From contig JAJHOH010000001.1 of the NCBI GenBank assembly GCA_021651055.1, positions 2,976,001-3,040,000 of the forward strand: a stretch of 64,000 bases of DNA. Direction: 5' to 3'. This DNA is from Candidatus Manganitrophus morganii. Lineage in GTDB: Bacteria; Nitrospirota; Nitrospiria; SBBL01; Manganitrophaceae. Numbering within the stretch: position 1 is the stretch's first letter; the number at the start of each line of letters is the position of its first letter. Under the pieces are notes generated by a model. That model was given only the letters and a program-made list of their open reading frames with translations. It did no database searches and was not told the origin of the DNA. Made by a program: the position numbers and the translations under genes. This document shows positions 56,044 to 64,000 of the stretch, in pieces.

Positions 56044-56493
56044 TTATGCCGCCCGCTTCGGAATGATCGAAATCCCGCCGCTCCGCTCCAGAACGGCATA
56101 TTTGATCTGGTCCATCCTCTCCAGCCCGAGCCGCTCCCGGGCCGCCGTCAGAATATCCGATTCATCGACCCGTGCTTTGTCCATCCGATCGTGAAGCGGG
56201 CGGCCGTTTTCCACAATGACGAGGGGAACGCCGTCGAGCCACTTTTCCGCCTGCGGCGACCGCTGCTTGATCAACGACATCAGGATGTCGGCTCCGAGGA
56301 GCGTGATAATCAGCAGAAAGGCGTTGGTGATGGAGTAGTCCTGGCCAAGCAGGGCCTGTTGGGTCGCTTCTGCAATAATCAGAATGAGGATAAAATCAAA
56401 GGTGGTGACCTCCGCAACGGAACGCTTCCCGGCAATCCGGAAGACGATCAAGAGAAATATGTAAACGGCGAGACCGCGTAGAACGGCGTCCAT
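56044..56493 (-). CDS. DUF421 (YetF-like) membrane protein
   Basis: About 149 residues from ATG 56493 after AAGGAGGT. Three N-terminal helices ([29 protein letters not shown] and [17 protein letters not shown]), then the cytosolic DUF421 domain ([35 protein letters not shown]). The family is linked to spore or membrane functions in Bacillus, but its role is undefined. The membrane protein at 56531 is encoded just upstream on the same strand. Confidence 0.85.
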   Translation of the reverse strand: MDAVLRGLAVYIFLLIVFRIAGKRSVAEVTTFDFILILIIAEATQQALLGQDYSITNAFLLIITLLGADILMSLIKQRSPQAEKWLDGVPLVIVENGRPLHDRMDKARVDESDILTAARERLGLERMDQIKYAVLERSGGISIIPKRAA

Positions 56494-56530
56494 AAAAGAC
56501 CTCCTTGGGTTCATAAAAGAGAGAGCACAC

Positions 56531-57043
56531 TCATGGATAAATCCACTGGCGGAAAGTCAGCTCCTCTTCCGTGTTGAGACCGACCCGGCCTGAAAGCAGG
56601 CCGAACCGCTCGGTCTCCAGGTGAAATGTAATCTCCTTGGGAGGCCCCGATTTCTCGACCCGAAAAAGGTAGGTGAGATGGTCCGGACCCCCTTCGACCT
56701 CGTCCGGCTCCGGGGTGATTCGCCTAATCTGCACCCCCTTTAGATAATCGTGGTTGATCCAGACACGGACCGCCCCCTCTTTTTCAACGCCGGGCTCCAG
56801 ATGGATGTGGAGGGTTGCCGGGGATTGAAATCTCTCAAAACGGTTATACTCCAACCGGAGAGGCCCCCCTTGCCGGCCTTGGCTGGCGCTGCTGAGCGGC
56901 CCCGGACCGAATAGCCCGAGAAAGGCTCCCATCACCGCGAGCCCCATAAGAATCCAGCCGAACCGTTGGATCTTCCAGGAGCGTTCTTGAAAAGGGAGAT
57001 CTTCATAGACCTCTAAACTTCCGACCTGCTTCATCGTTGCCAT
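56531..57043 (-). CDS. bitopic membrane protein, unknown function
   Basis: About 170 residues from ATG 57043 (GAGG eight bases upstream); longer starts at 57070 and 57091 lack good sites. One helix ([19 protein letters not shown]) separates a short cytosolic part from a roughly 115-residue periplasmic beta domain ([40 protein letters not shown]). About 37 bases before the DUF421 gene on the same strand, so likely co-transcribed. No family was recognised. Confidence 0.65.
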   Translation of the reverse strand: MATMKQVGSLEVYEDLPFQERSWKIQRFGWILMGLAVMGAFLGLFGPGPLSSASQGRQGGPLRLEYNRFERFQSPATLHIHLEPGVEKEGAVRVWINHDYLKGVQIRRITPEPDEVEGGPDHLTYLFRVEKSGPPKEITFHLETERFGLLSGRVGLNTEEELTFRQWIYP

Positions 57044-57608
57044 CGTTGCATCCTCATCTTTTCCAATCATCTCATCAAAAGCAAAAAGCAAAACTTATGC
57101 CGGTAGCTGGACCAGAGGCAGCCGCTATGGAATGGCATTGATGAGCTTGGGTTACAACTGATCCTGAACCGGGACAGACCTTGAGCGGGCAAGGGCGCGC
57201 GACTCCTTCCTTGTATTTCCTGGAAAGGTAGTGATACAATGAAACGCTGTCTGCGTCATCATCCATTTCTTCTTCGATTCTGTTCTTGTTTTTATTCGAT
57301 TCAGCGCGTCCCAACACCCCTGGGGTCCAGCGCGATCCCTCCTACGGGCCCGACGAGAAGATTCGTCATTGATGTCTACTTGAAGATAGGTGAATGGATT
57401 TGCATGTTTCAACGGGATGGACTTCCGATCGCTCGGATTGATAAAGTGCGCGGTGATAGAGACGGCTTGCATTGAAGGCGTTGAGTGGACTCTGTGAAGA
57501 GGAGTCTGCATGAACACCACAATCGGCTATACTATAGGAAAGTGTCGTTCCACACGCGAGGGGGAGGTTCCAGCTTTCCTCTTTGTCGTAACCAGGAGGT
57601 GAAGATCC
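57044..57608. other. 565-base spacer without a convincing gene
   Basis: Short open frames on both strands (for example 57239-57475 plus and 57152-57520 minus) lack ribosome sites and have low-complexity, Arg/Ser/Pro-rich products. A TATACTATAGG stretch near 57535 may be part of a promoter for the receiver gene, but no matching -35 was seen. No repeat of the families in this window was found. Confidence 0.5.
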
Positions 57609-57986
57609 GTGCAAAAAAAGATTTTAGTCGTCGACGATAACCAAGATACGGTCCAGATCTTAACGGCCGTACTCAAACGAGGGGGATATATTGTCGTGGC
57701 GGCGAGAGACGGGGTCGAGGCGGTTGAGAAGGTTCAACAGGAAAGACCGGCGCTGGTCCTTTCGGATCTCATGATGCCGAAGCTGGACGGCTTTGGGGTT
57801 ATGGAGGCGATGCGGGCCGATCCGGGGATGAACCAGATTCCGGTGCTGATTATCTCCGCCAAGGTCGATCCGGTCTCCAAGGCGCGGGGGATGGAGTTGG
57901 GTGCCAAGGATTATATCGTAAAGCCGATCAACCCCGGCGAAGTTCTCCAGAAGGTACGGCACCATCTTCAAGAAGGTCTCAACTAG
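57609..57986 (+). CDS. single-domain response regulator
   Basis: 125 residues from GTG 57609, after AGGAGGTG at eight bases. A complete receiver: KKILVVDDNQDTVQ with the acidic pair, phospho-Asp in LVLSDLMMPKLDG (near 53), IISAK and the conserved Lys in DYIVKPINPGE. No output domain, as in CheY/Spo0F-like relay or stand-alone regulators. The hybrid kinase at 46998 is the only kinase in the window, but there is no evidence of pairing. Confidence 0.93.
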   Translation: MQKKILVVDDNQDTVQILTAVLKRGGYIVVAARDGVEAVEKVQQERPALVLSDLMMPKLDGFGVMEAMRADPGMNQIPVLIISAKVDPVSKARGMELGAKDYIVKPINPGEVLQKVRHHLQEGLN

Positions 57987-58060
57987 AAACAGGTCACAAT
58001 CCACCTTTCTTCAATCCCTTCCATTTCTTTGAGATCCTCTCTATTTCTTCGTTTACCCGC

Positions 58061-58089
58061 TTGATAAAAGTGAAATAGCCTGGTACACT
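58061..58089 (+). promoter_or_regulatory. promoter of mpl
   Basis: TTGATA (58061-58066), a 17-base spacer and TACACT (58084-58089), about 30 bases before the TTG start. Confidence 0.6.
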
Positions 58090-58119
58090 CCCTTCATTCC
58101 GAAGGAATGAGGGACCTCT

Positions 58120-59523
58120 TTGCCGGAATCAAAACGGATTCATATCATCGCCGTCTGCGGGACGGGGATGGCCGCCCTCGCCGGACTCCTCAAAAAGGGG
58201 GGGCACGCCGTCACCGGCTCCGACACACAGATCTACCCCCCCATGAGCACCCTTCTTGAAGAAGCGGGAATTCCTTGCAAGATCGGATATGACCCGTCTC
58301 ACATCGAACCGAACACCGACCTGGTGATCATCGGAAATGCCGTCGGCAAAACCAATCCGGAGGTGGTCGCCACCCTAGAGCGGGGATTGCCCTATTTCTC
58401 CATGCCGGCGGCGCTGGGGGAGTTTTTCCTCAAGGGAAAAACGTCGCTGGTGGTGGCCGGGACACACGGAAAGACGACCACCTCTTCTCTTCTCGCCTGG
58501 GTCTTGACCTCGGCAGGGCTCGATCCGGGAATGATGATCGGCGGCTGGGTGAAGAACTTCAACAGCAACCACCGCTCGGGCAAAGGGAATTACTTCGTCG
58601 TTGAAGGAGACGAATACGACACCGCCTTCTTCGACAAAGGACCCAAGTTCCTTCATTATCAGCCCCATCACGCCATCCTGACCAGTATCGAGTTCGACCA
58701 CGGCGATATCTATGCCGATCTGGCGGCGATTAAACAATCCTTCCGAAAGTTCGTGGCGCTTCTCCCCGCGGAGGGATTGCTGGTGACGGCCGCGGGAGAT
58801 CCCGCGATCGGGGAGGTCATCAAAGGGGCCGGCTGCCGGATCGAGACCTACGGGATCGATGAAGAGGCCGATTGGCAGGCGGAGCAGATCCATATGACCG
58901 GGGAGCTCCTTTCATTCGACGTTTTCCGCCGCCGAAAAAAAATGGGGACGATTCGAAACCCCTTGGCCGGCCGGCATAACCTGAAAAATACATTGGCAGT
59001 GATCGCGTTGGCGCACGAGGTCGGCGTTCCTTGGGAAAAAATCGCGGAAGGGGTGCTGCGATTCGAGGGGATCAAGCGGCGCCAGGAGATCGTGGGGGAG
59101 GTTCGCGATATATTGATCATCGATGACTTCGCCCATCATCCGACCGCCATCTCCGAGACCCTTATGGCCCTCCGGCTCCGGTATCCGACCCGGCGGCTCT
59201 GGGCCGTCTTCGAGCCGCGCTCCGCCACCAGCCGGCGGAATGTCTTTCAGAAGGAGTTTGTCGCCGCCCTTGCCCCGGCCGACCGGATTATCTTGGCCGA
59301 CATCTTCGCCCCGGAGAAGATTCCGGCGGAGGATCGGCTCAATCCCGAAAAGATCATCTCCGATCTGGTCGCGCTTGGAAAGAACGCCCGGTTTTTATCG
59401 ACCGCCGACCGGATCGTCTCCGAAATGGTGAAGGAACTGGTGCCGGGAGATGTCGTCTGCGTGATGTCGAGCGGCGGTTTCGGCGGGATTCACCAAAAAT
59501 TGATTTCGAAATTGGCGATGTAG
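58120..59523 (+). CDS. mpl: UDP-N-acetylmuramate: L-Ala-gamma-D-Glu-meso-DAP ligase
   Basis: 467 residues from TTG 58120 (GAGGG upstream). Mur ligase architecture: N-terminal Rossmann-like HIIAVCGTGMAALAGLLKKG, ATP-binding GTHGKTTTSSLLAW, the carbamylated-Lys region and FVVEGDEYDTAFFD, and FAHHPTAISETL in the C-terminal domain. It reattaches recovered murein tripeptide to UDP-MurNAc, so it recycles cell wall. The LD-carboxypeptidase nearby would prepare the tripeptide substrate, a matching pair. The stop codon lies inside the repeat at 59520. Confidence 0.95.
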   Translation: MPESKRIHIIAVCGTGMAALAGLLKKGGHAVTGSDTQIYPPMSTLLEEAGIPCKIGYDPSHIEPNTDLVIIGNAVGKTNPEVVATLERGLPYFSMPAALGEFFLKGKTSLVVAGTHGKTTTSSLLAWVLTSAGLDPGMMIGGWVKNFNSNHRSGKGNYFVVEGDEYDTAFFDKGPKFLHYQPHHAILTSIEFDHGDIYADLAAIKQSFRKFVALLPAEGLLVTAAGDPAIGEVIKGAGCRIETYGIDEEADWQAEQIHMTGELLSFDVFRRRKKMGTIRNPLAGRHNLKNTLAVIALAHEVGVPWEKIAEGVLRFEGIKRRQEIVGEVRDILIIDDFAHHPTAISETLMALRLRYPTRRLWAVFEPRSATSRRNVFQKEFVAALAPADRIILADIFAPEKIPAEDRLNPEKIISDLVALGKNARFLSTADRIVSEMVKELVPGDVVCVMSSGGFGGIHQKLISKLAM

Positions 59524-59612
59524 GGGCGAATCTCGCTTGCACTGTAGCACCGTGTATTCGCCCTAGCCCGACAATAATGAAAATGATGGGCGATCACGAG
59601 GATCGCCCCTAC
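59520..59612. repeat. TAGGGGCGA-type palindromic repeat after mpl
   Basis: GTAGGGGCGA and TCGCCCCTAC form the outer arms, with inner GGGCGATC/GATCGCCC and a longer, diverged left hairpin. The left arm supplies the mpl stop codon TAG. Confidence 0.8.
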
Positions 59613-59622
59613 CGTTAGGAAT

Positions 59623-60744
59623 GTGTCCAGTCGAATCTCCCAAAAAATGCAGGAGGGGGTCGCCGCCGGGGTCTTCCCGGGGGGGGTCCTATTGGTCTCC
59701 TCCCAAGGGGAGGTCCGTTTTCATCAGGCGTTCGGATCGGCCTCGCTGATTCCCAATCAGGTCCCGATGACCTGCGATACTCTTTTTGATCTCGCCTCCC
59801 TGACGAAGCCGCTCGCCACCGCCGCCGCGATCCTCATTTTAATTCAGAATGACCTTCTTGCCCTCACCGATCCGCTCTCGAAGTTTTTTCCCGAGTTTAC
59901 TTTCGGAGCGAAGCGGGAGATCACCCTCTATCATCTCTTGAACCACAGCGCCGGTCTTCCCGATTGGAAGCCCTATTATCAGGAGATTGCAGAACAGGAG
60001 GAAAAAGATCCCGGTTTTCTCGGCTCCTCTGCGGCCAAGCAGAAAATCTGCCAACGGGTGAAAGAGGAGCCGCTGATCGCCTATCCGGGGGCGAAAAGCC
60101 TTTATAGCGATCTCGGTTTTATTCTCCTCGGAGAGGTGGTGGAAGCGGTGGCGACGGAGCCGCTTCACCGCTTTTGTTATCGGAACCTCTTTTCAAAACA
60201 CGATTGCAAGGAGACTTTCTTTATCCGGCTCGGACGGCGGCCGCAGGCCTATCGGGGGCGCCTTTTTGCGGCGACCGAGGAGTGTCCCTGGCGGGGCAAG
60301 GTGATCCGGGGGTGGGTTCACGACGATAATGCTTATGCGATGGGAGGGGTAGCCGGCCATGCCGGTTTATTCTCGACGGCGTGGGAGGTCTACCGTCTGG
60401 TCCGGCTTTGGTTCGATTCGATCGCAGGAACGGGGCCGCTCAATTCAACGCTGGCGACCCTCTTTACCACCTGCCAGAAGGGAAATGACATTCCGGTCGG
60501 CTCCTCCTGGGGGTTGGGGTGGGATACCCCCTCACATCCTCATTCCTCTTCAGGCCGGTTTTTTTCTCCAATGAGCTTCGGCCATCTTGGCTTTACCGGA
60601 ACATCGATTTGGGTCGACCGGAAGAGAGATCTGATTGTAATCTTGTTGACCAATCGGGTCCATCCGAGCCGGGACAATTCGGAGATCCGTCTCTTCCGCC
60701 CCGAGCTCCACGATCTGATTTTTGAGGAGGTGGTCGGTGTCTAA
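59623..60744 (+). CDS. beta-lactamase-family serine hydrolase
   Basis: 373 residues. Class C-type penicillin-binding fold with SLTK (S59, K62) in FDLASLTKPLATAA, the YSDLGF second motif, HSAGLPDW and the third motif region GHLGFTGTSIWVD. No signal peptide is visible at the assigned GTG 59623; the site before it is poor, so the true start may be ATG 59647 or elsewhere. It may act on peptidoglycan stem peptides or as an esterase. It lies between mpl and the LD-carboxypeptidase, so a cell-wall role is plausible. Confidence 0.82.
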   Translation: MSSRISQKMQEGVAAGVFPGGVLLVSSQGEVRFHQAFGSASLIPNQVPMTCDTLFDLASLTKPLATAAAILILIQNDLLALTDPLSKFFPEFTFGAKREITLYHLLNHSAGLPDWKPYYQEIAEQEEKDPGFLGSSAAKQKICQRVKEEPLIAYPGAKSLYSDLGFILLGEVVEAVATEPLHRFCYRNLFSKHDCKETFFIRLGRRPQAYRGRLFAATEECPWRGKVIRGWVHDDNAYAMGGVAGHAGLFSTAWEVYRLVRLWFDSIAGTGPLNSTLATLFTTCQKGNDIPVGSSWGLGWDTPSHPHSSSGRFFSPMSFGHLGFTGTSIWVDRKRDLIVILLTNRVHPSRDNSEIRLFRPELHDLIFEEVVGV

Positions 60745-61651
60745 CCAGCGCCGGCAGTCGATCATCAAGCCGAAACGGCTCTCCCCCGGGGAGACGATCG
60801 GAGTTGTGGCGCCGGCCGGACGGGTGGAGCCGGCCGATCTTCACCGCGGTGTGCTCCGGCTCGAACAGCTTGGGTTCAAGGTCATCGTCGGGCGGCACGT
60901 TGAGAAGAGCCACCGCTACCTCGCCGGGAAAGACCCCGACCGGGCGGCCGACCTCCGGTCGATGTTCGAGAACCGTGATGTCCGCGCCGTCCTCTGCGCG
61001 CGGGGGGGCTCCGGAACCGCCCGGCTTCTTCGTTTCCTCGATCGGAACCGCCTTGAACCGAAGATTTTCCTCGGCTGCAGCGATGTCACGACCCTGCTCC
61101 TCTATTTCTCCCGCATCTTGGGTTGGGTGACCTTCCATGGCCCGATGGTCGCAACGCAGTTTGGGAAAGGACCGAATCAGGCGATGGACGAAAACTTCAT
61201 GAAGGTCCTCGGCGGCCAGGCGGTGGAAATGTCGTTCCCCGGCGTCCGGACATTGCGGCCCGGTCAAGCGGAGGGGATCTTGACCGGCGGCTGTCTTACC
61301 CTGATCTGCACAACCATCGGGACCCCCTATGAGATCGAGACCAAAGATAAGATCCTCTTTATTGAAGACATCGATGAGGCCCCCTATCGAATCGATCGGA
61401 TGCTCTCTTATCTGAAAGGGTTGGGCAAATTCGACCATGTGCGGGGGGTTGTCTTTGGTCAGATGCCCCGTTGCCAGCCGGAGCTCCTTCCCGAGATCAT
61501 TATGGAAATTTTTGATGAACTCCCCGTCCCGGTTCTCTTTGGTTTCCCTTCCGGCCATGGGGATTCGCTCGCCACCCTTCCCTTCGGCCTTCCTGTGCGG
61601 ATCGATGGAATCACCGGCACCATAGGAATGGTGGAGCCGGCTGTCCTTTGA
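60737..61651 (+). CDS. ldcA: LD-carboxypeptidase (peptidase S66)
   Basis: About 304 residues from GTG 60737, which overlaps the serine hydrolase stop and follows GAGGAGGTGG. S66 hallmarks: ARGGSGTARLL, the nucleophile Ser in GCSDVTTLLLY (near 115), the Glu in LFIEDIDEAPYRID, and FPSGHGDSLATLPFG with the catalytic His. It removes terminal D-Ala from the tetrapeptide in the cytosol, yielding the tripeptide that Mpl uses. The cluster mpl-hydrolase-ldcA is therefore a compact murein recycling unit. Confidence 0.93.
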   Translation: MSNQRRQSIIKPKRLSPGETIGVVAPAGRVEPADLHRGVLRLEQLGFKVIVGRHVEKSHRYLAGKDPDRAADLRSMFENRDVRAVLCARGGSGTARLLRFLDRNRLEPKIFLGCSDVTTLLLYFSRILGWVTFHGPMVATQFGKGPNQAMDENFMKVLGGQAVEMSFPGVRTLRPGQAEGILTGGCLTLICTTIGTPYEIETKDKILFIEDIDEAPYRIDRMLSYLKGLGKFDHVRGVVFGQMPRCQPELLPEIIMEIFDELPVPVLFGFPSGHGDSLATLPFGLPVRIDGITGTIGMVEPAVL

Positions 61652-61882
61652 TGATCTCCAGGTGTGAAAGATTTACATATCTTCATTAAGCCCTCGCATC
61701 GTTTGTATATAACTTACCCAAGGCAATCCTCTCTATCTACTTTGATTTCCAATTAATTTTGTCTTTCTTTCCTTCGCCGCATTCCGTTGCAACGGGTTGA
61801 TCCCACTTCCTAAAAAGTGCATGTTTTTTCATCGATCATCCGAAGAGGCCCCTTCTAACCGATGAATTCGAAAGCGTTCTAC

Positions 61883-61897
61883 TGGCATGGGACTTGC
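61883..61897 (+). promoter_or_regulatory. sigma-54 promoter
   Basis: TGGCATGGGACTTGC matches the -24/-12 consensus, with GG and GC ten bases apart. It is about 80 bases before the zinc-ribbon gene. The preceding 230 bases after ldcA show nothing else recognised; an enhancer site was not identified. Confidence 0.8.
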
Positions 61898-61978
61898 TTT
61901 TTTCCTAATACAGAGTCGGCGAAGAGGAACTGTTCCTCTCATCTCAGAAACGAACTTTATATGGAGTAGAGGTCGATT

Positions 61979-62152
61979 ATGAATTGCCCAAGATGCTCAG
62001 GATCGATGGTCCACGAGAACTTCTACGGTCTGGAAGATGAATATGCATGGTTTTATCCGGGCTGGAGATGTGTTTACTGCGGTGAGATCGTGGACAAAGT
62101 GATCCTATCTAACCGCAAGGTCGTCAGCCGTCCTCATCGACGGGCTGCCTAG
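61979..62152 (+). CDS. 57-residue zinc-ribbon protein under sigma-54 control
   Basis: ATG 61979 follows GAGG. MNCPRCSGSM and CVYCGEIVDK each carry a CxxC, giving a four-cysteine zinc site (Cys 3, 6, 31, 34), and a basic tail (SNRKVVSRPHRRAA) follows. No catalytic domain. Small zinc-ribbon proteins of this layout often bind nucleic acid or partner proteins, but the role here is unknown. The only confident promoter before it is sigma-54 type, implying activation by a specific enhancer-binding protein. Confidence 0.75.
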   Translation: MNCPRCSGSMVHENFYGLEDEYAWFYPGWRCVYCGEIVDKVILSNRKVVSRPHRRAA

Positions 62153-62181
62153 TCGTTCATTGAGCGAGCGGAGAGGAGAGA

Positions 62182-62295
62182 ATGGACGCTCCTGTCAACG
62201 AAAGCGCCATGATCCGCCATCCTCAATCGACGCCGATTCCCTGGGTCTTCAAGCTGATCTTGGGAAGCGGGGAGAGGGCTCTCGATCCATTATGA
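62182..62295 (+). CDS. possible 37-residue protein, low confidence
   Basis: ATG 62182 follows GGAGAG. The product (MDAPVNESAMIRHPQS, then IPWVFKLILGSGERALDPL) has a short hydrophobic centre. The stop overlaps the next ATG (62292, ATGA), which opens a second small frame of 39 basic residues ending at 62411. Ribosome site and overlap argue for translation, while the absence of recognisable similarity argues against it. Both could be a decayed gene in the 670-base region before the BON proteins. Confidence 0.35.
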   Translation: MDAPVNESAMIRHPQSTPIPWVFKLILGSGERALDPL

Positions 62296-62620
62296 GGGCC
62301 AAGGGGATGATCTTCCCCCTTATCCATAAAGCAGGCAAAAAAATGATTTCGCGACGAAGGAGAAGCGTCCGGATCGCGAAGTGGAACGGAACAACGGGTC
62401 ATTTCTTGTAGATACTATCAAGTGAAACGCGGTCGTCGGCTGACCAATACACGATTGGTCCAGAGAACGCACACAAAAACGTATCGACGGAATGTATCGC
62501 GGTGTTCAAAAACTTCTCCAAAAGGTATCAGCGTGCCATCGGCCCATCGTATCGTAGCCGCCTCTCAACAAAAACGAATCATCGCGATGACAGACCGGAT
62601 CAATCGATTTCTCTTGTTGA

Positions 62621-62830
62621 GAGTGTAAGGAGGCTTCGAATGAAAGGGTTTGGTTGAAGACAGAGAACGTGACTTTTAGTGTCGAGTATCACGCGACCTT
62701 CTGGGACTTCAGGGAGAATATCGACAATGTCGCCGTACGCGCCGCCCTCCCCGATCTTGAGACGAACAACTACACGGTGCGCGGCGCGCTTACGTTCCTG
62801 TTCCACCAATCACAAGGAGAAACACCATGA
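62621..62830 (+). pseudogene. remnant of an outer-membrane barrel C-terminus
   Basis: From the stop at 62618 to the TGA at 62828 the frame reads NVTFSVEYHATFWDFREN, then DLETNNYTVRGALTFLFHQ near its end, resembling the last strands of a beta-barrel. There is no start codon with a ribosome site and no upstream barrel sequence. The stop overlaps the BON gene start (ATGA), so the fragment may once have been coupled to it. It could instead be a coincidence in a decaying region. Confidence 0.35.
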
Positions 62831-63234
62831 AAGAGACACTCAGCAAGCTGTTGATTTTTATTCTGCTTATTGGAGCGACAACCGGTTGTGCCAGCTGGCG
62901 GGACCACGATACGGAAAGCGCGCCGACCGATCGCGGCGCGGGGACTACGACCCAAACCGATGATGCGGCGTTGACCGCAAAGGTGAAGGCGAAGCTCCTC
63001 TCCGATGATGTTCTGAACGGGATGAATATCGACGTCGATACCCAAAATGGGGTTGTCTTCCTGAACGGGGTGGTTGATAGTCAGGACCAGAAGCGGAAGG
63101 CGATCGAGTTGGCCCAGAACACGGAAGGGGTCCGGGAGGTCGAAGACAATCTGAAGGTCGGTCGTTTCGAGGGCTCTTCTTCAGAAGAGTCTGGTACCAC
63201 GTTGCCTGTGAATCTACTGGAAGATCTAGGATAG
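62827..63234 (+). CDS. BON-domain lipoprotein
   Basis: 135 residues, ATG 62827 after AAGGAG. Lipobox in LLIGATTGCAS (Cys 21). One BON domain (about 45-115): TDDAALTAKVKAKLLSD, IDVDTQNGVVFLNGVVDSQD and NTEGVREVEDNL, as in OsmY/Kbp-like periplasmic proteins. A Ser/Glu-rich tail ends the protein. BON proteins are associated with envelope stress, membrane binding and potassium or lipid contact. It pairs with the next gene. Confidence 0.9.
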   Translation: MKETLSKLLIFILLIGATTGCASWRDHDTESAPTDRGAGTTTQTDDAALTAKVKAKLLSDDVLNGMNIDVDTQNGVVFLNGVVDSQDQKRKAIELAQNTEGVREVEDNLKVGRFEGSSSEESGTTLPVNLLEDLG

Positions 63235-63241
63235 TCCTTTG

Positions 63242-63277
63242 ACGCGGGGGCGGTCGTTTCGGCCGCCCCCGCGTTTT
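63242..63277 (+). terminator. terminator between the two BON genes
   Basis: ACGCGGGGGCGG and CCGCCCCCGCGT around a nine-base loop, followed by TTTT, eight bases after the first BON gene. Confidence 0.85.
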
Positions 63278-63307
63278 GATCCACATTTCCAATCTGGAGA
63301 AAAAAAG

Positions 63308-63838
63308 ATGCGGATGATTCATTATGCCTTATTGATGGCGCTCTGCATCGGAATGATCGGGTGTGCCTCCCATCTAAAGAAGGGGACGGAAGAACGGGTA
63401 GACGACACCGCCATCACCTCCCGGATCCGGGCGAAGTTGGCCAATGACGCAACCCTCCATCTCTTCCGGATCCATGTCGACAGCCGCCAAGGGGTCGTCA
63501 CCCTTTCCGGTATGCTCCCGTCGGAAGACCGGAAACGCCGGGCGGCGGAGATTGCGGCGGGGGTGACCGGCGTTCGGCAGGTTGAGAATCTCCTGCGGGT
63601 GGGGGAGACGAAGCGGGGAGATCGATTTGAGGATGCGGTGATCGCCTCCACGATCACATCGCGATTGATTCAAAATCCAATGACCCACGCGCTTGCCATC
63701 GACGTTGAGGCGGAAAAAGGGAAGGTGATCTTGTCCGGTCGCGTTCAGAGTGAACGGGAAAAGAAAGAAGCGGAACGGATTGCCCGGAATACAAGCGGGG
63801 TTCTTTCGGTTGAAAATCAGTTAGAGATCCTCGAATAG
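63308..63838 (+). CDS. double BON-domain lipoprotein
   Basis: About 176 residues from ATG 63308, with GGAG upstream; a longer frame to 63239 would run through the terminator. Lipobox in ALCIGMIGCAS. Two BON domains: DTAITSRIRAKLANDAT to TGVRQVENLLRV, and ASTITSRLIQNPMTHALA to NTSGVLSVENQL. Function as for the single-BON neighbour; its own promoter was not identified. Confidence 0.9.
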   Translation: MRMIHYALLMALCIGMIGCASHLKKGTEERVDDTAITSRIRAKLANDATLHLFRIHVDSRQGVVTLSGMLPSEDRKRRAAEIAAGVTGVRQVENLLRVGETKRGDRFEDAVIASTITSRLIQNPMTHALAIDVEAEKGKVILSGRVQSEREKKEAERIARNTSGVLSVENQLEILE

Positions 63839-63859
63839 GAAAAATTTCGGATGCTCTCA

Positions 63860-64000
63860 TGAAACCGCGCTATCGAAGGGTTTTCTTTCTAGGGGCGCTC
63901 TTCTTATTTACGATCGTGGCCCCCGTGCTGATTCTCGGCGCGAGCGGATACCGGTATGATTTTCAGGGGCAGGCGCTGGTTCCGACGGGAACCCTTGTTT
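63860..64000 (+). CDS. probable PEGA-domain membrane protein, 3' end outside window
   Basis: ATG 63860 opens a frame to the window edge. An N-terminal helix (VFFLGALFLFTIVAPVLILG) is followed by SGYRYDFQGQALVPTGTL, a sequence typical of the start of bacterial proteins with PEGA domains. No further domain can be seen. It follows the double-BON gene by about 20 bases, so it may be in the same transcript. Confidence 0.6.

Noticed and set aside
57152-57520. 122-codon minus-strand frame in the 57044-57608 spacer
   Set aside because: Low-complexity Arg/Ser product, no ribosome site, no recognisable domain.

Overview
The window reads as a chromosomal segment of a Gram-negative chemolithotroph with many c-type cytochromes, most likely a member of the Nitrospirota. 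This is inferred from a bd-like oxidase operon with attached c-type cytochromes, of the kind reported for Nitrospira and Candidatus Manganitrophus, from the lysS-lolC-lolD and mpl/trp gene content, and from a GC content estimated by eye in the mid to high 50s. The exact lineage cannot be fixed from the sequence alone. No tRNA, rRNA, CRISPR array, transposase or phage gene was seen.

Layout. 1-4518: two flavin disulfide oxidoreductases flank a DehI-type dehalogenase homologue and an alpha/beta hydrolase. 4543-9777 (minus): a methyltransferase, nfuA, dipZ, and a molybdopterin oxidoreductase with its cytochrome b. 10064-13158: a RecB-like nuclease, an exported protein, a SUMF1-fold membrane protein and a 38-residue membrane protein. 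13256-19917: a respiratory operon with a clear promoter and terminator. It encodes two tiny one-helix proteins, a bd-like oxidase and three membrane or periplasmic cytochromes c. 20098-24506: metK, ahcY, accD and a methyltransferase. 24615-36382 (minus): an envelope block holding a giant lipoprotein, a DUF1302-like barrel, a TPR-plus-barrel protein, two exported proteins behind a GEMM-I (c-di-GMP-I) riboswitch, and a further barrel protein on its own promoter. 36697-44789: the full trp set E-G-D-C-F-B-A with a GAF/HD-GYP c-di-GMP phosphodiesterase between trpB and trpA. 44962-49835: an exported protein, an outer-membrane barrel and a hybrid histidine kinase. 49851-53371 (minus): lysS-lolC-lolD. 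53570-64000: a FN3/FG-GAP lipoprotein, a DUF421 protein, a lone receiver, mpl, a serine hydrolase, an LD-carboxypeptidase, a sigma-54 promoter before a zinc-ribbon miniprotein, two BON lipoproteins and the start of a probable PEGA protein.

Three themes connect the genes. First, periplasmic electron transfer: the oxidase operon, the Mo-enzyme/cytochrome b pair, dipZ for thiol redox and nfuA for Fe-S supply. Second, cyclic di-GMP: a riboswitch with its own terminator controls an envelope operon, while a phosphodiesterase is co-transcribed with tryptophan biosynthesis. Third, small palindromic repeats of several families fill intergenic spaces, above all in the trp operon, where four of the spacers or genes are occupied.

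The best candidates for undescribed biology are the c-di-GMP-switched envelope operon and the two miniproteins at the head of the bd-like oxidase operon.
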